Assembly: GCA_025356505.1 (NCBI GenBank)
Contig: JANXSV010000141.1
Span: 1 to 5,272 of the forward strand
DNA length: 5,272 bases
Direction of reading: 5' to 3'
From: Methylovirgula sp.
GTDB lineage: Bacteria > Pseudomonadota > Alphaproteobacteria > Rhizobiales > Beijerinckiaceae
Part shown: one piece after another, positions 1-5,272 of the stretch
Numbering within the stretch: the first letter of the stretch is position 1
How the letters are laid out: each line of letters starts with the position of its first letter
Notes under the pieces: model-generated
Seen by the model: only the letters and a program-made list of their open reading frames with translations
What the model was told of the DNA's origin: nothing
Database searches by the model: none
Program-made: the position numbers and the translations under genes

Positions 1-1
1 C

Positions 2-55
2 GCTGCGGTGGTGTTAGGAGAGGCCTTGCGGCAAGTTGGGGGATTTTATGGATAG
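2..55 (+). CDS. trmL: 3' end of a probable tRNA (cytidine(34)-2'-O)-methyltransferase (partial)
   Basis: An open frame enters from the left edge and ends with TAG at 53-55. It encodes the 17-residue tail [17 protein letters not shown]. From memory, SpoU-family TrmL proteins of alphaproteobacteria end in a similar string (Ala-rich, then LGEALRQxGGF), and trmL commonly sits just before hemF in this class. TrmL would 2'-O-methylate the wobble base of certain leucine tRNAs. The stop lies inside the hemF coding region: the hemF ATG at 48 overlaps this frame by 8 bases, which suggests coupled translation. Only 17 codons are visible, so the identity rests on a short tail plus context. That the frame is coding is more secure than its name. 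Confidence 0.5.
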   Translation, partial: AAVVLGEALRQVGGFYG

Positions 56-917
56 TCTGGAGGTTCAGAAATCCACGGCCGAAAGCTGGTTCCAGGCTTT
101 GCAGGCGCGCCTCATCGCCAGCTTTGAAAAGCTCGAGGACGAGTGTCAGGGTCCCTATGCGGAAACCAAGTCTCCCGGCCGCTTTCAAAAGACACCTTGG
201 AAGCGCACAAACCACGATGGCAGCGACGGCGGCGGCGGCACGATGGCGCTGCTCCACGGGCGCGTGTTTGAAAAAGCCGGCATCCATACATCTTCGGTGC
301 ACGGAACCTTTGCGCCGGAGTTTGCCGGGTCTATCCCGGGGGCTGACAAGGACCCGCGCTTCTGGGCTTCGGGCATTTCCTTAATAGCCCATCCGCGCAA
401 CCCGAATGTGCCCACCGTGCATATGAACACCCGCTTTGTTGTGACCTCGAAGGCGTGGTTTGGCGGCGGCGCTGATCTGACGCCTGTGCTTGATGCCCGC
501 CGCACCCAACACGATGCCAACAGCATCGCCTTTCACGGCGCAATGGAAAGCGCCTGCGCCGGGCGCGATTACGCGCACTACAAAAAGTGGTGCGACGACT
601 ATTTTCACCTGAAACACCGCAATGAACCGCGCGGCATCGGCGGCATATTTTATGACTACCTCGAAGATGACTGGGACAGCGACTTTGCGTTTACGCAAAA
701 GGTCGGCGAGGCGTTTTTGGCGATTTATCCAAAGATAGCCAGCGCCAATTTTCATAATCCGTGGAGCGATGCGCAGCGCGAAGAGCAATTGATCCGGCGC
801 GGGCGCTATGTGGAATTTAACCTGCTCTATGATCGTGGCACGATTTTTGGTCTTAAAACCGGAGGCAATGTCGACTCGATTTTATCCTCTATGCCACCCG
901 TGGCGAAATGGCCGTAA
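48..917 (+). CDS. hemF: Oxygen-dependent coproporphyrinogen III oxidase HemF
   Basis: This cytosolic enzyme oxidatively decarboxylates two propionate side chains of coproporphyrinogen III to vinyl groups, using O2, to give protoporphyrinogen IX in heme synthesis. The 289 residues are full family length. Visible family blocks are [18 protein letters not shown] (about 61-78), [17 protein letters not shown] (114-130), [10 protein letters not shown] (137-146), the signature region [13 protein letters not shown]...[10 protein letters not shown] (179-203), and the C-terminal [11 protein letters not shown] (255-265) followed by [17 protein letters not shown]. The frame is also open from a TTG at 36, but ATG 48 is preferred: a G-rich stretch (38-42) lies just before it and it overlaps the upstream stop (53-55). 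Its own stop overlaps the start of the next gene. No inactivating change is seen. Because it needs O2, it implies aerobic or microaerobic heme synthesis. Confidence 0.97.
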   Translation: MDSLEVQKSTAESWFQALQARLIASFEKLEDECQGPYAETKSPGRFQKTPWKRTNHDGSDGGGGTMALLHGRVFEKAGIHTSSVHGTFAPEFAGSIPGADKDPRFWASGISLIAHPRNPNVPTVHMNTRFVVTSKAWFGGGADLTPVLDARRTQHDANSIAFHGAMESACAGRDYAHYKKWCDDYFHLKHRNEPRGIGGIFYDYLEDDWDSDFAFTQKVGEAFLAIYPKIASANFHNPWSDAQREEQLIRRGRYVEFNLLYDRGTIFGLKTGGNVDSILSSMPPVAKWP

Positions 918-1372
918 AGGGTGCTTTGCAACAGCGCCGCGAGCTGATGGAGCGGCGTTTCGGAGCGCCGCGGCCAATGCTCTATGTCGCCACGCGTGAG
1001 CCTTTGCCCCTGAAAGACTGGCACCTTGGCGCGGCAGCCTGTGTCTATGCGCTAAAGGCCGATGAGGCAGAAGTGGGGCGGCATTTTTCCTTACCGCATG
1101 TGTGTTATGTGGGGTCCTACAGCCAGTGCGGCTCGGGATTTCTGAAGTTTGAACAGGAAGACCGCGCTGAGCGGGCAAGGACGCAGGCAAGCTACGACGC
1201 TGTTGCTGCGCTGCTCGAAAGTGCGGGCGAGGCCGAGCTGCTGTTTGTTATGCAGGGAGCCTGGCGCAAAAAACCCACTGCGGCGCGGCGCGTGAGCCTG
1301 GCAGATTTTCGCCACCCGGACTTCACACTGGCGCTTGGAGAACTGGTCCGCGTGGCGGGCTATGGGGAGTGA
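908..1372 (+). CDS. Uncharacterised 154-aa protein with a [11 protein letters not shown] motif, coupled to hemF
   Basis: I do not recognise a function. The frame opens with ATG 908, overlapping the hemF stop by 10 bases, and ends with TGA at 1370-1372. The protein is soluble-looking, with no signal peptide or membrane segment. It has a charged N-terminus, then [13 protein letters not shown] (about 23-35), then [19 protein letters not shown] (60-78) with Cys66 and Cys74, a charged likely helical stretch (81-108), and a C-terminal [21 protein letters not shown]. From memory this layout resembles small bacterial proteins with a VGSxxGCGCGF-type turn near the middle, here with the second Cys of that motif replaced by Ser. 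That comparison is unverified. The ATG codons at 947 and 977 (MLYVAT...) are alternative starts; 977 has a GGAG at 962-965, 11 bases upstream, and would begin at the conserved-looking core. Placement and codon use match hemF, so co-expression is likely. A role in heme metabolism is only guilt by association. Confidence 0.75.
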   Translation: MAVKGALQQRRELMERRFGAPRPMLYVATREPLPLKDWHLGAAACVYALKADEAEVGRHFSLPHVCYVGSYSQCGSGFLKFEQEDRAERARTQASYDAVAALLESAGEAELLFVMQGAWRKKPTAARRVSLADFRHPDFTLALGELVRVAGYGE

Positions 1373-1409
1373 GCTGAAAGCGAACGGCTGGCGGAAATCT
1401 GAGTGTGGA

Positions 1410-1940
1410 TCACGCTATTACCGGCATGCCGACAACATATGGCGGAAGTCCGTTGGGATAATACTGCATCATTTTAGCGCTGTTCTCGATGACGATTTGG
1501 TCGTGTTTATTAGATTCATGCCACCTATAAGCAGCGTCGCAGAGATTTTTGCAGAAATCGACAACGCTGTAAAAATAGGCGTCATTTACCACGTTATCTA
1601 CGAAAATATTGTTTTCAGGTGTCGGAACGGCGAAAATTACGCGGGCAACATTATGCTTCAAATCACCATACCTTCCGTGGTGTAAGACGCCGCACCGCAT
1701 CGACCAGAGATCTTCGCCAGTGACGTAGGAAAAATCACCTTCAAGCAAATTTGCAGCGCACCAGTCTCTGTATTTTTGACCATTGGAGCGACCGTCCAAA
1801 CTAGAAAGCGACACGCATATGTCTGGAAGCGCCACAGCCATTCCGACCGCGACCAAATGTAGCCCACTGGCGGCGGCTGCATTAATTTGGTTTAGAAGTA
1901 CATATAGAGGCGACCCTACCGTTTTCGTGTTTCCAGTCAT
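1410..1940 (-). CDS. Uncharacterised protein with a HEPN-like R-x4-H motif
   Basis: From ATG 1940-1938 this gives 176 residues; the frame is open back to an ATG at 2033 (207 residues). I chose 1940 because GAGG lies 6 bases before it and because homologs I recall begin just before the PLYxLLNxIN block. The 2033 start also has a GAGG at 5-base spacing and remains possible. Visible in order: PLYVLLNQINAAAASGLHL (about 11-29), ALPDICVSLSSLDGRS (37-52), YRDWCAANL (57-65), GEDLWSMRCGVLHHGRYGD (75-93), an Asn/Asp-rich loop, helix-like VVDFCKNLCDAAYRWHE, and the tail GLPPYVVGMPVIA. RCGVLH (Arg82, His87) fits the Arg-x4-His signature of HEPN domains, many of which are RNases in toxin-antitoxin and defence systems. 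The family has no function known to me, so catalysis is inference. Hand-counted GC is about 48%, below the flanking genes, hinting at transfer. It converges on the hemF unit; it may be transcribed alone or by readthrough from dnaG. Confidence 0.82.
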   Translation of the reverse strand: MTGNTKTVGSPLYVLLNQINAAAASGLHLVAVGMAVALPDICVSLSSLDGRSNGQKYRDWCAANLLEGDFSYVTGEDLWSMRCGVLHHGRYGDLKHNVARVIFAVPTPENNIFVDNVVNDAYFYSVVDFCKNLCDAAYRWHESNKHDQIVIENSAKMMQYYPNGLPPYVVGMPVIA

Positions 1941-2172
1941 CTTCAGCCTCGCTACATTCACAATTCCAGAGGGCGCCCCAATCAGCTTTTGTCGAGTTGT
2001 TTCGAAACTCGCTAAAAACTCGTACCGCAGCATGCCCGCCTCGCCTAATCCAAATTTCCATATGCCGCTTTTGTCCTCTGGCTATCGGGAGAGAAATCGC
2101 GATGCACGATTTGCTTTCTGCCAAGCTCCTCAGCAGCCTCGCACGACGCATTTGCACCTGAAAAACCGTCAA
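1882..2172 (-). other. Ambiguous small open frame upstream of and overlapping the HEPN-like gene
   Basis: An open frame of 96 codons starts at a TTG (2172) or, for 89 codons, at ATG 2151 (MRRARLL...). It ends at 1882 inside the HEPN-like gene, overlapping its 1940 start by 59 bases. The product would be basic and Trp-containing (IWIRRGGHAAVRVFSEF near the middle), with no family I recognise. If real, it would be a small partner encoded just upstream, as in many two-gene modules. Against this are the long overlap, the non-ATG or weakly supported start, and the competing frame that is open from 2033. It is most likely a chance frame. Confidence 0.15.
1947..1950 (-). promoter_or_regulatory. Ribosome binding site for the 1940 start of the HEPN-like gene
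   Basis: On the - strand the bases before ATG 1940 read AGCGAGGCTGAAG. GAGG is 6 bases from the start codon, a good spacing. A second GAGG at 2039-2042, 5 bases before ATG 2033, serves the longer alternative, so ribosome binding sites alone do not settle the start. Confidence 0.4.
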
Positions 2173-2180
2173 AATCTTGC

Positions 2181-2220
2181 TTTGGCCGACTATGGCCTTG
2201 TTTGGCCGGCTTTTGGCCGA
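2181..2220. repeat. Four near-tandem 10-bp units with a TTTGGCC core
   Basis: The core TTTGGCC occurs at 2181-2187, 2201-2207 and 2212-2218. A one-base variant, TATGGCC, is at 2191-2197, so four units repeat every 10-11 bases. A further exact TTTGGCC is at 2244-2250, outside the block. Two units continue as GA and one as GG after the core, so the units are similar but not identical. The block lies in the noncoding stretch upstream of the HEPN-like gene. The period is close to one DNA helical turn, which would put the GGCC faces on the same side. A binding array is one reading; slippage-derived sequence is another. Confidence 0.55.
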
Positions 2221-2331
2221 TATGCGCCCGGATTTGTCCAGGTTTTGGCCTGTTTATTACAAACTCAACCTATTGAAATGTAATGATATTTTAAAACGTA
2301 AGACAATTCGTCTCTTCGCCGTCCCGCCCGG

Positions 2332-4269
2332 TCAGCCGTTTTCTACGGCATTCAGATACAGTGTTGCCTCTTCGCCCAGCTCATGCTCGCTGGTGTGAAT
2401 TCGCTCCTGCATGAGGTGCAGTTCGCTTCGTAGCGCGGTGATGCGCTCCAGATCAGCTGGGTCATCGCTGACCTCGTTCACCATGCGTTTGAGCTCATCC
2501 TGCGACTGGCGCAAGTTGAGTTTTTCCCTGAAAAGCTTCAAAAAACGCTCAACAAACACGCCCGAAGGGCTGTGGCCCATCACTGCATAGCGGCTATAGA
2601 GCACATGTCCCATGGGTTTTTGCGCGTCTCCTGACCCGTGAATGGCCTCAAAGGCGGGGAGCATTTCCGGGGTTAGATGGGCGTAGACCGCCGCGGGTAT
2701 GGCCGGAGCGTCTTCATCGTAAACCCTTAATATCTCATGCAAAATTTCATCATGCGTGTTGGATCCGCTTTTGCCGCGCAGGTGTAGCCTCGCGAGTTCG
2801 GGCCGGTAGTGGCGGCTTAGATCGGGGTATTCCACCAGCAGCGCGAGCAGCGTTTCCTCCGTATCATCGGCGCGCATGGAGGCAGGCAGCGCGTTGATGA
2901 CAGGAGCGCCGAATTTGCCGCGCGCGCCTTTTTGCCAATTGCCCTGAGGCGGTCTGAAATCTCCGTTCTGGCGCTGATTTTGGTTGGGACGATAGTCATT
3001 CTGGCGGAAAAGATCGCGCAAAGCAGCGCCCGCCGAGGCCTGATAATGCTTGAGAAGCGTCGGATCGGGAATGGTGCGCAGCAGGTCAAATAGCTTTTTT
3101 TCCAGCACGGCGCGCTGGTCCGGCCGCTCCAGCGCCACGCCCGCACTTTCGCGTTGCAAAATAACGTCAAAAAGGGGTTTTGCGTCGCTAAGTATTTGAT
3201 TAAACGCTCGAATTCCACCCTGCTTTATAAGGTCATCCGGATCTTGACCGGCAGGCAGGAAGGCAAATGAGAAGCTTTTTCCGGTTTTGAGGACCGGCAA
3301 TATCCGGTCAATAGTGCGAAATGCAGCGGCTGTTCCGGCTCTGTCGCCGTCAAAACAGATGATCGGTTCGTCGGCAAAGCGCCAGAGCGTCGCCATCTGG
3401 TCTTCGGTGAAGGCTGTGCCCAATGTCGCGACCACTGCCTTGAAACCGGCTTGGTAGACGGCAATCGCGTCCATGTATCCTTCCACCGCAACAACAGTGC
3501 CAGAATCATGAGCGGCGGAGCGAGCGCGATGGGCGTTGAACACCATCTGACCCTTATGAAACAGCGAATTCTCTGATGAATTCAGGTATTTAGGTTTGCC
3601 ATCCGGCATAAGTGTTCTGCCGCCGAAAGCGACGACGCGGCCTTTTCCATCCTGAATGGGGATCATCAACCGGCCGCGAAACCGATCGTATGAAGAGCGA
3701 CCATCATCGGGGAGAATGGTCAAACCCGCGTCGATAAGCTGCTCCTGCGCGAAGCCTTTGCCGATAAGGTGGGTTTTGAGACCTTCGCGTCCGTCTGGAG
3801 CATAGCCGATGCGAAATTCTGCTTGCGTGGTGGGAGATAGGCTACGCTTGGTGAGGTAGGCGCGTGCGGCGGCGCCTTCGCTTGTTTGCAAGCGTCCCTC
3901 GAAATATAAGGCTGCCGCTTCCGCCGCGTCATATAAATCTTTGCGCTTTTCGGCGGCCTGCGCCGCCTCAGGCGATGATTTGGGGAGATCTACCCCTGCC
4001 AGACTCGCCAGACTTTCGACCGCCTCCGGGAAGCTAAGTCCTTCTGTTTCTTGCAGAAATTTGAAGATGTCTCCGTGACGACCGGAAGAAAAGTCGTGGT
4101 AGAAACCCTTTTGGTCGTTGACAAAAAAGCTCGGGCTTTTTTCAGCATTGAAAGGCGAAAGCCCGGCCCATTCTCGGCCCTGTTTCTTGAGTTTCACCCG
4201 GCGACCAACAACCTCGGATACGGGCAGCCGGGCGCGGATTTCATCAAGGATTTGGGGTGTGAAACGCAT
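2332..4269 (-). CDS. dnaG: DNA primase DnaG with a degenerate zinc-binding domain
   Basis: DnaG synthesises the short RNA primers for lagging-strand replication at the fork and works with the replicative helicase DnaB. The 645 residues are normal family length. The N-terminal CHC2-type domain (about 1-95) keeps the fold motifs EKSPSFFVNDQKGFYH and GHD-like HGDIFKF, but the four metal ligands are replaced: Ser38, Asn41, Asp59 and Ser62. The polymerase core follows: YDRFRGRLMIPIQD (194-207), GGRTL (216-220) and KYLNSSENSLFHKG (227-240). The TOPRIM domain has EGYMD (Glu263), FDGDRAG (Asp307, Asp309) and DPDD (343-346). A Gln/Asn-rich linker (about 424-450) leads to the C-terminal helicase-binding region (about 470-645), ending in charged helices. 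The start is secure because MRFTPQILDEIRARLPVSEV is the usual beginning of this protein in alphaproteobacteria. It lies 38 bases after the xdhC stop codon and has no visible Shine-Dalgarno sequence. Confidence 0.98.
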   Translation of the reverse strand: MRFTPQILDEIRARLPVSEVVGRRVKLKKQGREWAGLSPFNAEKSPSFFVNDQKGFYHDFSSGRHGDIFKFLQETEGLSFPEAVESLASLAGVDLPKSSPEAAQAAEKRKDLYDAAEAAALYFEGRLQTSEGAAARAYLTKRSLSPTTQAEFRIGYAPDGREGLKTHLIGKGFAQEQLIDAGLTILPDDGRSSYDRFRGRLMIPIQDGKGRVVAFGGRTLMPDGKPKYLNSSENSLFHKGQMVFNAHRARSAAHDSGTVVAVEGYMDAIAVYQAGFKAVVATLGTAFTEDQMATLWRFADEPIICFDGDRAGTAAAFRTIDRILPVLKTGKSFSFAFLPAGQDPDDLIKQGGIRAFNQILSDAKPLFDVILQRESAGVALERPDQRAVLEKKLFDLLRTIPDPTLLKHYQASAGAALRDLFRQNDYRPNQNQRQNGDFRPPQGNWQKGARGKFGAPVINALPASMRADDTEETLLALLVEYPDLSRHYRPELARLHLRGKSGSNTHDEILHEILRVYDEDAPAIPAAVYAHLTPEMLPAFEAIHGSGDAQKPMGHVLYSRYAVMGHSPSGVFVERFLKLFREKLNLRQSQDELKRMVNEVSDDPADLERITALRSELHLMQERIHTSEHELGEEATLYLNAVENG

Positions 4270-4272
4270 CTT

Positions 4273-4295
4273 GGCATTATAGCGCTATTGATGCC
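4273..4295. repeat. Imperfect palindrome in the xdhC-dnaG gap
   Basis: ATAGCGCTAT (4279-4288) is a perfect 10-bp palindrome. It is flanked by GGCAT (4273-4277) and ATGCC (4291-4295), which also pair with each other with a one-base asymmetry. The whole 23-base element lies in the gap between xdhC and dnaG and overlaps the TATAAT. It could be an operator or an RNA hairpin next to the dnaG start. No T-run follows, so it is not a standard terminator. Confidence 0.4.
4276..4281 (-). promoter_or_regulatory. Perfect TATAAT -10-like element immediately upstream of dnaG
   Basis: Read on the - strand, TATAAT occupies 4281-4276 and only six bases separate it from the dnaG ATG (4269-4267). If it is a sigma-70-type -10 box, transcription would start at or about the A of the ATG, giving a leaderless message. 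That would agree with the absence of a Shine-Dalgarno sequence. No good -35 is present: the hexamer at 17-base spacing is GTGCAA. Transcription continuing from xdhB/xdhC is an equally simple explanation, and a six-base match can occur by chance. Confidence 0.35.
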
Positions 4296-4307
4296 GGATT
4301 GCACGGG

Positions 4308-5114
4308 TCAGTAGCGGGCGAAAATGCCGATGATCTGCGCAATTGTGAGTGCCGCGATGATTTGCGGGCGCTTATCCACTATTTCGTTGCCGCCGATGGG
4401 ACAGGTCAGGTGTTCGAGCTGAGCTGGTGTGCCGCCGGTTTGTAAAAACCAGCGGGAAAACAGAGCGCGTTTGGTTGCAGACCCGATCATCCCCACATAG
4501 GCACTGTCCTCGCGTTTGAGCGCCGCGGCGGCTATTGAATAATCCAGCGAGTGACTGTGGGTGAGGATTATAAATGCTGCGCTTGCAGGCACGGTATCGA
4601 CGAATTTCGTCGGGTCCGGCACCCAAATTCGGGTCGCTTGAAACGAACTTCCTTCAAACGCATCCTCGCGGTCATCGATCAAGCTGACAGAAAAAGGTTG
4701 CTGTGAAAGTTGGACGCAGAGTGCCTTACCGGTGTGGCCGCATCCAAAAATCGCAATATGAGGCTGCTGCGATGCGGCGCGGCGCTCTCCATCGTATAAA
4801 GATTGATATAGTGAGGCAGACCCCGATGTCAGCTGTAACTCTACCCGCCCGCCGCAGCATTGCCCGAGGTGCGGCCCAAGAGCGACGTCGAGTGACTTAG
4901 CAGCTTCGCCATCGACCAGCATCTGCCGAGCCACGGCAATGGCATGAAATTCAAGCTGTCCGCCGCCGATGGTGCCGAAAAAATCATTAATCTTCACAAG
5001 CAGATAGGCGTCGGCGTTCCGAGGCGTTGAGCCTTCGGCTTTGATAATTTTGACAAAAACAGCGGGCGCACCATCGTTCAGAAAAGCTGTAAGCCTCTGT
5101 AACTGCGAGGTCAT
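4308..5114 (-). CDS. xdhC: Xanthine dehydrogenase accessory protein XdhC
   Basis: XdhC is a cytosolic chaperone that binds the molybdenum cofactor, supports its sulfuration and delivers it to the XdhB subunit of xanthine dehydrogenase; it is not part of the final enzyme. The 268 residues show the family pattern: an N-terminal XdhC/CoxI domain with KAEGSTPR (25-32), GTIGGGQLE (47-55) and GQCCGGRVE (84-92, Cys86-Cys87), then a Rossmann-type C-terminal domain with HIAIFGCGHTGKAL (119-132), LIDDRED (145-151), THSHSLDY (185-192) and YVGMIGSATKR (206-216), ending in IVDKRPQIIAALTIAQI. It starts with ATG 5114-5112, which shares an ATGA overlap with the xdhB stop, so translation is coupled and no strong ribosome binding site is needed. 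Its place directly after xdhB supports XdhC over CoxI-type relatives. Nothing appears broken. Confidence 0.95.
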   Translation of the reverse strand: MTSQLQRLTAFLNDGAPAVFVKIIKAEGSTPRNADAYLLVKINDFFGTIGGGQLEFHAIAVARQMLVDGEAAKSLDVALGPHLGQCCGGRVELQLTSGSASLYQSLYDGERRAASQQPHIAIFGCGHTGKALCVQLSQQPFSVSLIDDREDAFEGSSFQATRIWVPDPTKFVDTVPASAAFIILTHSHSLDYSIAAAALKREDSAYVGMIGSATKRALFSRWFLQTGGTPAQLEHLTCPIGGNEIVDKRPQIIAALTIAQIIGIFARY

Positions 5115-5272
5115 TTCTGTTTCAGTGCCTGCACGGCGTTAAACACAGCTTCCGGGGTTGCGGGCGGATCAAGGCGCGGAGCGTGCTTATAATGTCCAAC
5201 GCTTGCGACAGCGTCGGATAGAGCCTGCCAAACACTTAGCGCCAGCATAAGTGGAGGCTCGCCGACGGCTTT
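5111..5272 (-). CDS. xdhB: C-terminal end of xanthine dehydrogenase molybdenum-binding subunit XdhB (partial)
   Basis: The frame enters from the right edge and ends with TGA at 5113-5111, giving the last 53 residues. They begin KAVGEPPLMLALSVWQAL, the conserved segment of the molybdopterin subunit whose Glu (here the fifth visible residue) is the active-site base for hydroxylation of hypoxanthine and xanthine to urate. From memory, in Rhodobacter capsulatus XdhB (777 residues) this Glu is residue 730, leaving 47 residues after it; here 48 follow, which agrees well. The tail YKHAPRLDPPATPEAV is also typical. The gene is cut by the window edge, not broken. Its stop overlaps the xdhC start, the usual xdhB-xdhC operon junction; xdhA should lie further right. 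Confidence 0.94.
   Translation of the reverse strand, partial: KAVGEPPLMLALSVWQALSDAVASVGHYKHAPRLDPPATPEAVFNAVQALKQK

Larger units (their letters stand above)
1941..2331. other. Stretch without a secure gene between dnaG and the HEPN-like gene
   Basis: About 390 bases separate the stop of dnaG from the preferred start of the HEPN-like gene; 298 bases if its 2033 start is used. The part near the HEPN-like gene holds the ambiguous small frame and two candidate ribosome binding sites. The middle holds the 10-bp repeat block (2181-2220). The part near dnaG (about 2251-2310) is AT-rich. On the - strand that AT-rich part contains TTGTCT (2306-2301) followed after 18 bases by TACATT, a weak 4/6 plus 4/6 promoter-like pair that could serve the HEPN-like gene. 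I see no convincing hairpin-plus-T-run terminator after dnaG, no tRNA and no insertion-sequence ends. In many alphaproteobacteria rpoD follows dnaG; it is not here. Confidence 0.5.

Noticed and set aside
36..47. TTG at 36 as the hemF start
   Set aside because: It adds only four residues (first read as Met, then GDF) before ATG 48, which has a G-rich stretch just upstream and overlaps the previous stop as expected for coupling.
381..788. 135-codon open frame on the - strand inside hemF
   Set aside because: It is antisense to a complete, well-conserved gene and its translation matches no family; a shadow of GC-rich codon use.
1373..1409. Possible bidirectional terminator between the convergent genes
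   Set aside because: No stable inverted repeat and no T-run on either strand in these 37 bases.
2239..2252. Short inverted repeat CAGG...CCTG
   Set aside because: Only four base pairs around a six-base loop; expected by chance.
1783..2283. 166-codon open frame on the + strand over the HEPN-like gene and the intergenic region
   Set aside because: It runs through the noncoding repeat block and antisense to a gene with recognisable conserved blocks; low-complexity, no family resemblance.
2335..2400. Degenerate DnaG C-terminus as a truncation by the neighbouring insertion
   Set aside because: The protein reaches normal family length (645 residues) and ends in the usual charged helices, so dnaG is not truncated.
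4051..4314. 87-codon + strand open frame opposite the dnaG start
   Set aside because: It is antisense to the conserved DnaG N-terminus; no ribosome binding site or family signal.

Overview
This window looks like the chromosome of an alphaproteobacterium. The DnaG N-terminus (MRFTP..., then GLSPFNAEKSPSFFVNDQKGF) is a form I know from that class. The order RNA methyltransferase tail then hemF, and the split xdhB/xdhC genes, also fit. Hand counts over sample lines give roughly 55-65% GC in the housekeeping genes. I cannot name a genus.

Left block, + strand (2-1372): the last 17 codons of a gene that resembles the tRNA methyltransferase trmL, then complete oxygen-dependent coproporphyrinogen III oxidase (hemF), then an unrecognised 154-codon gene with a short Cys/Gly motif. 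The three reading frames overlap by a few bases at each junction, so they look like one translationally coupled unit.

Middle block (1373-2331): a convergent gene on the - strand for a protein I know only as an uncharacterised family. It carries an Arg-x4-His motif (RCGVLH) that suggests, but does not prove, a HEPN-type fold. Its GC is about 48% by hand count, lower than on either side, so it may be an acquired gene. Upstream of it are about 390 bases without a secure gene, holding four 10-bp units with a TTTGGCC core in register and an AT-rich patch.

Right block, - strand (2332-5272): DNA primase (dnaG), the xanthine dehydrogenase accessory protein gene (xdhC), and the 3' end of the catalytic subunit gene xdhB. 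xdhB and xdhC share an ATGA overlap. dnaG lies 38 bases after xdhC. All four classical zinc ligands of the DnaG zinc-binding domain are replaced. A perfect TATAAT ends six bases before the dnaG start codon and there is no visible Shine-Dalgarno sequence, so dnaG could be made from a leaderless transcript.

Functionally the window combines heme synthesis, purine catabolism (xanthine to urate) and replication priming. These run in separate transcription units and show no pathway link. The best candidates for something undescribed are the HEPN-like gene with its upstream repeat, and the unknown gene coupled to hemF. No RNA gene, insertion sequence or CRISPR array was found.
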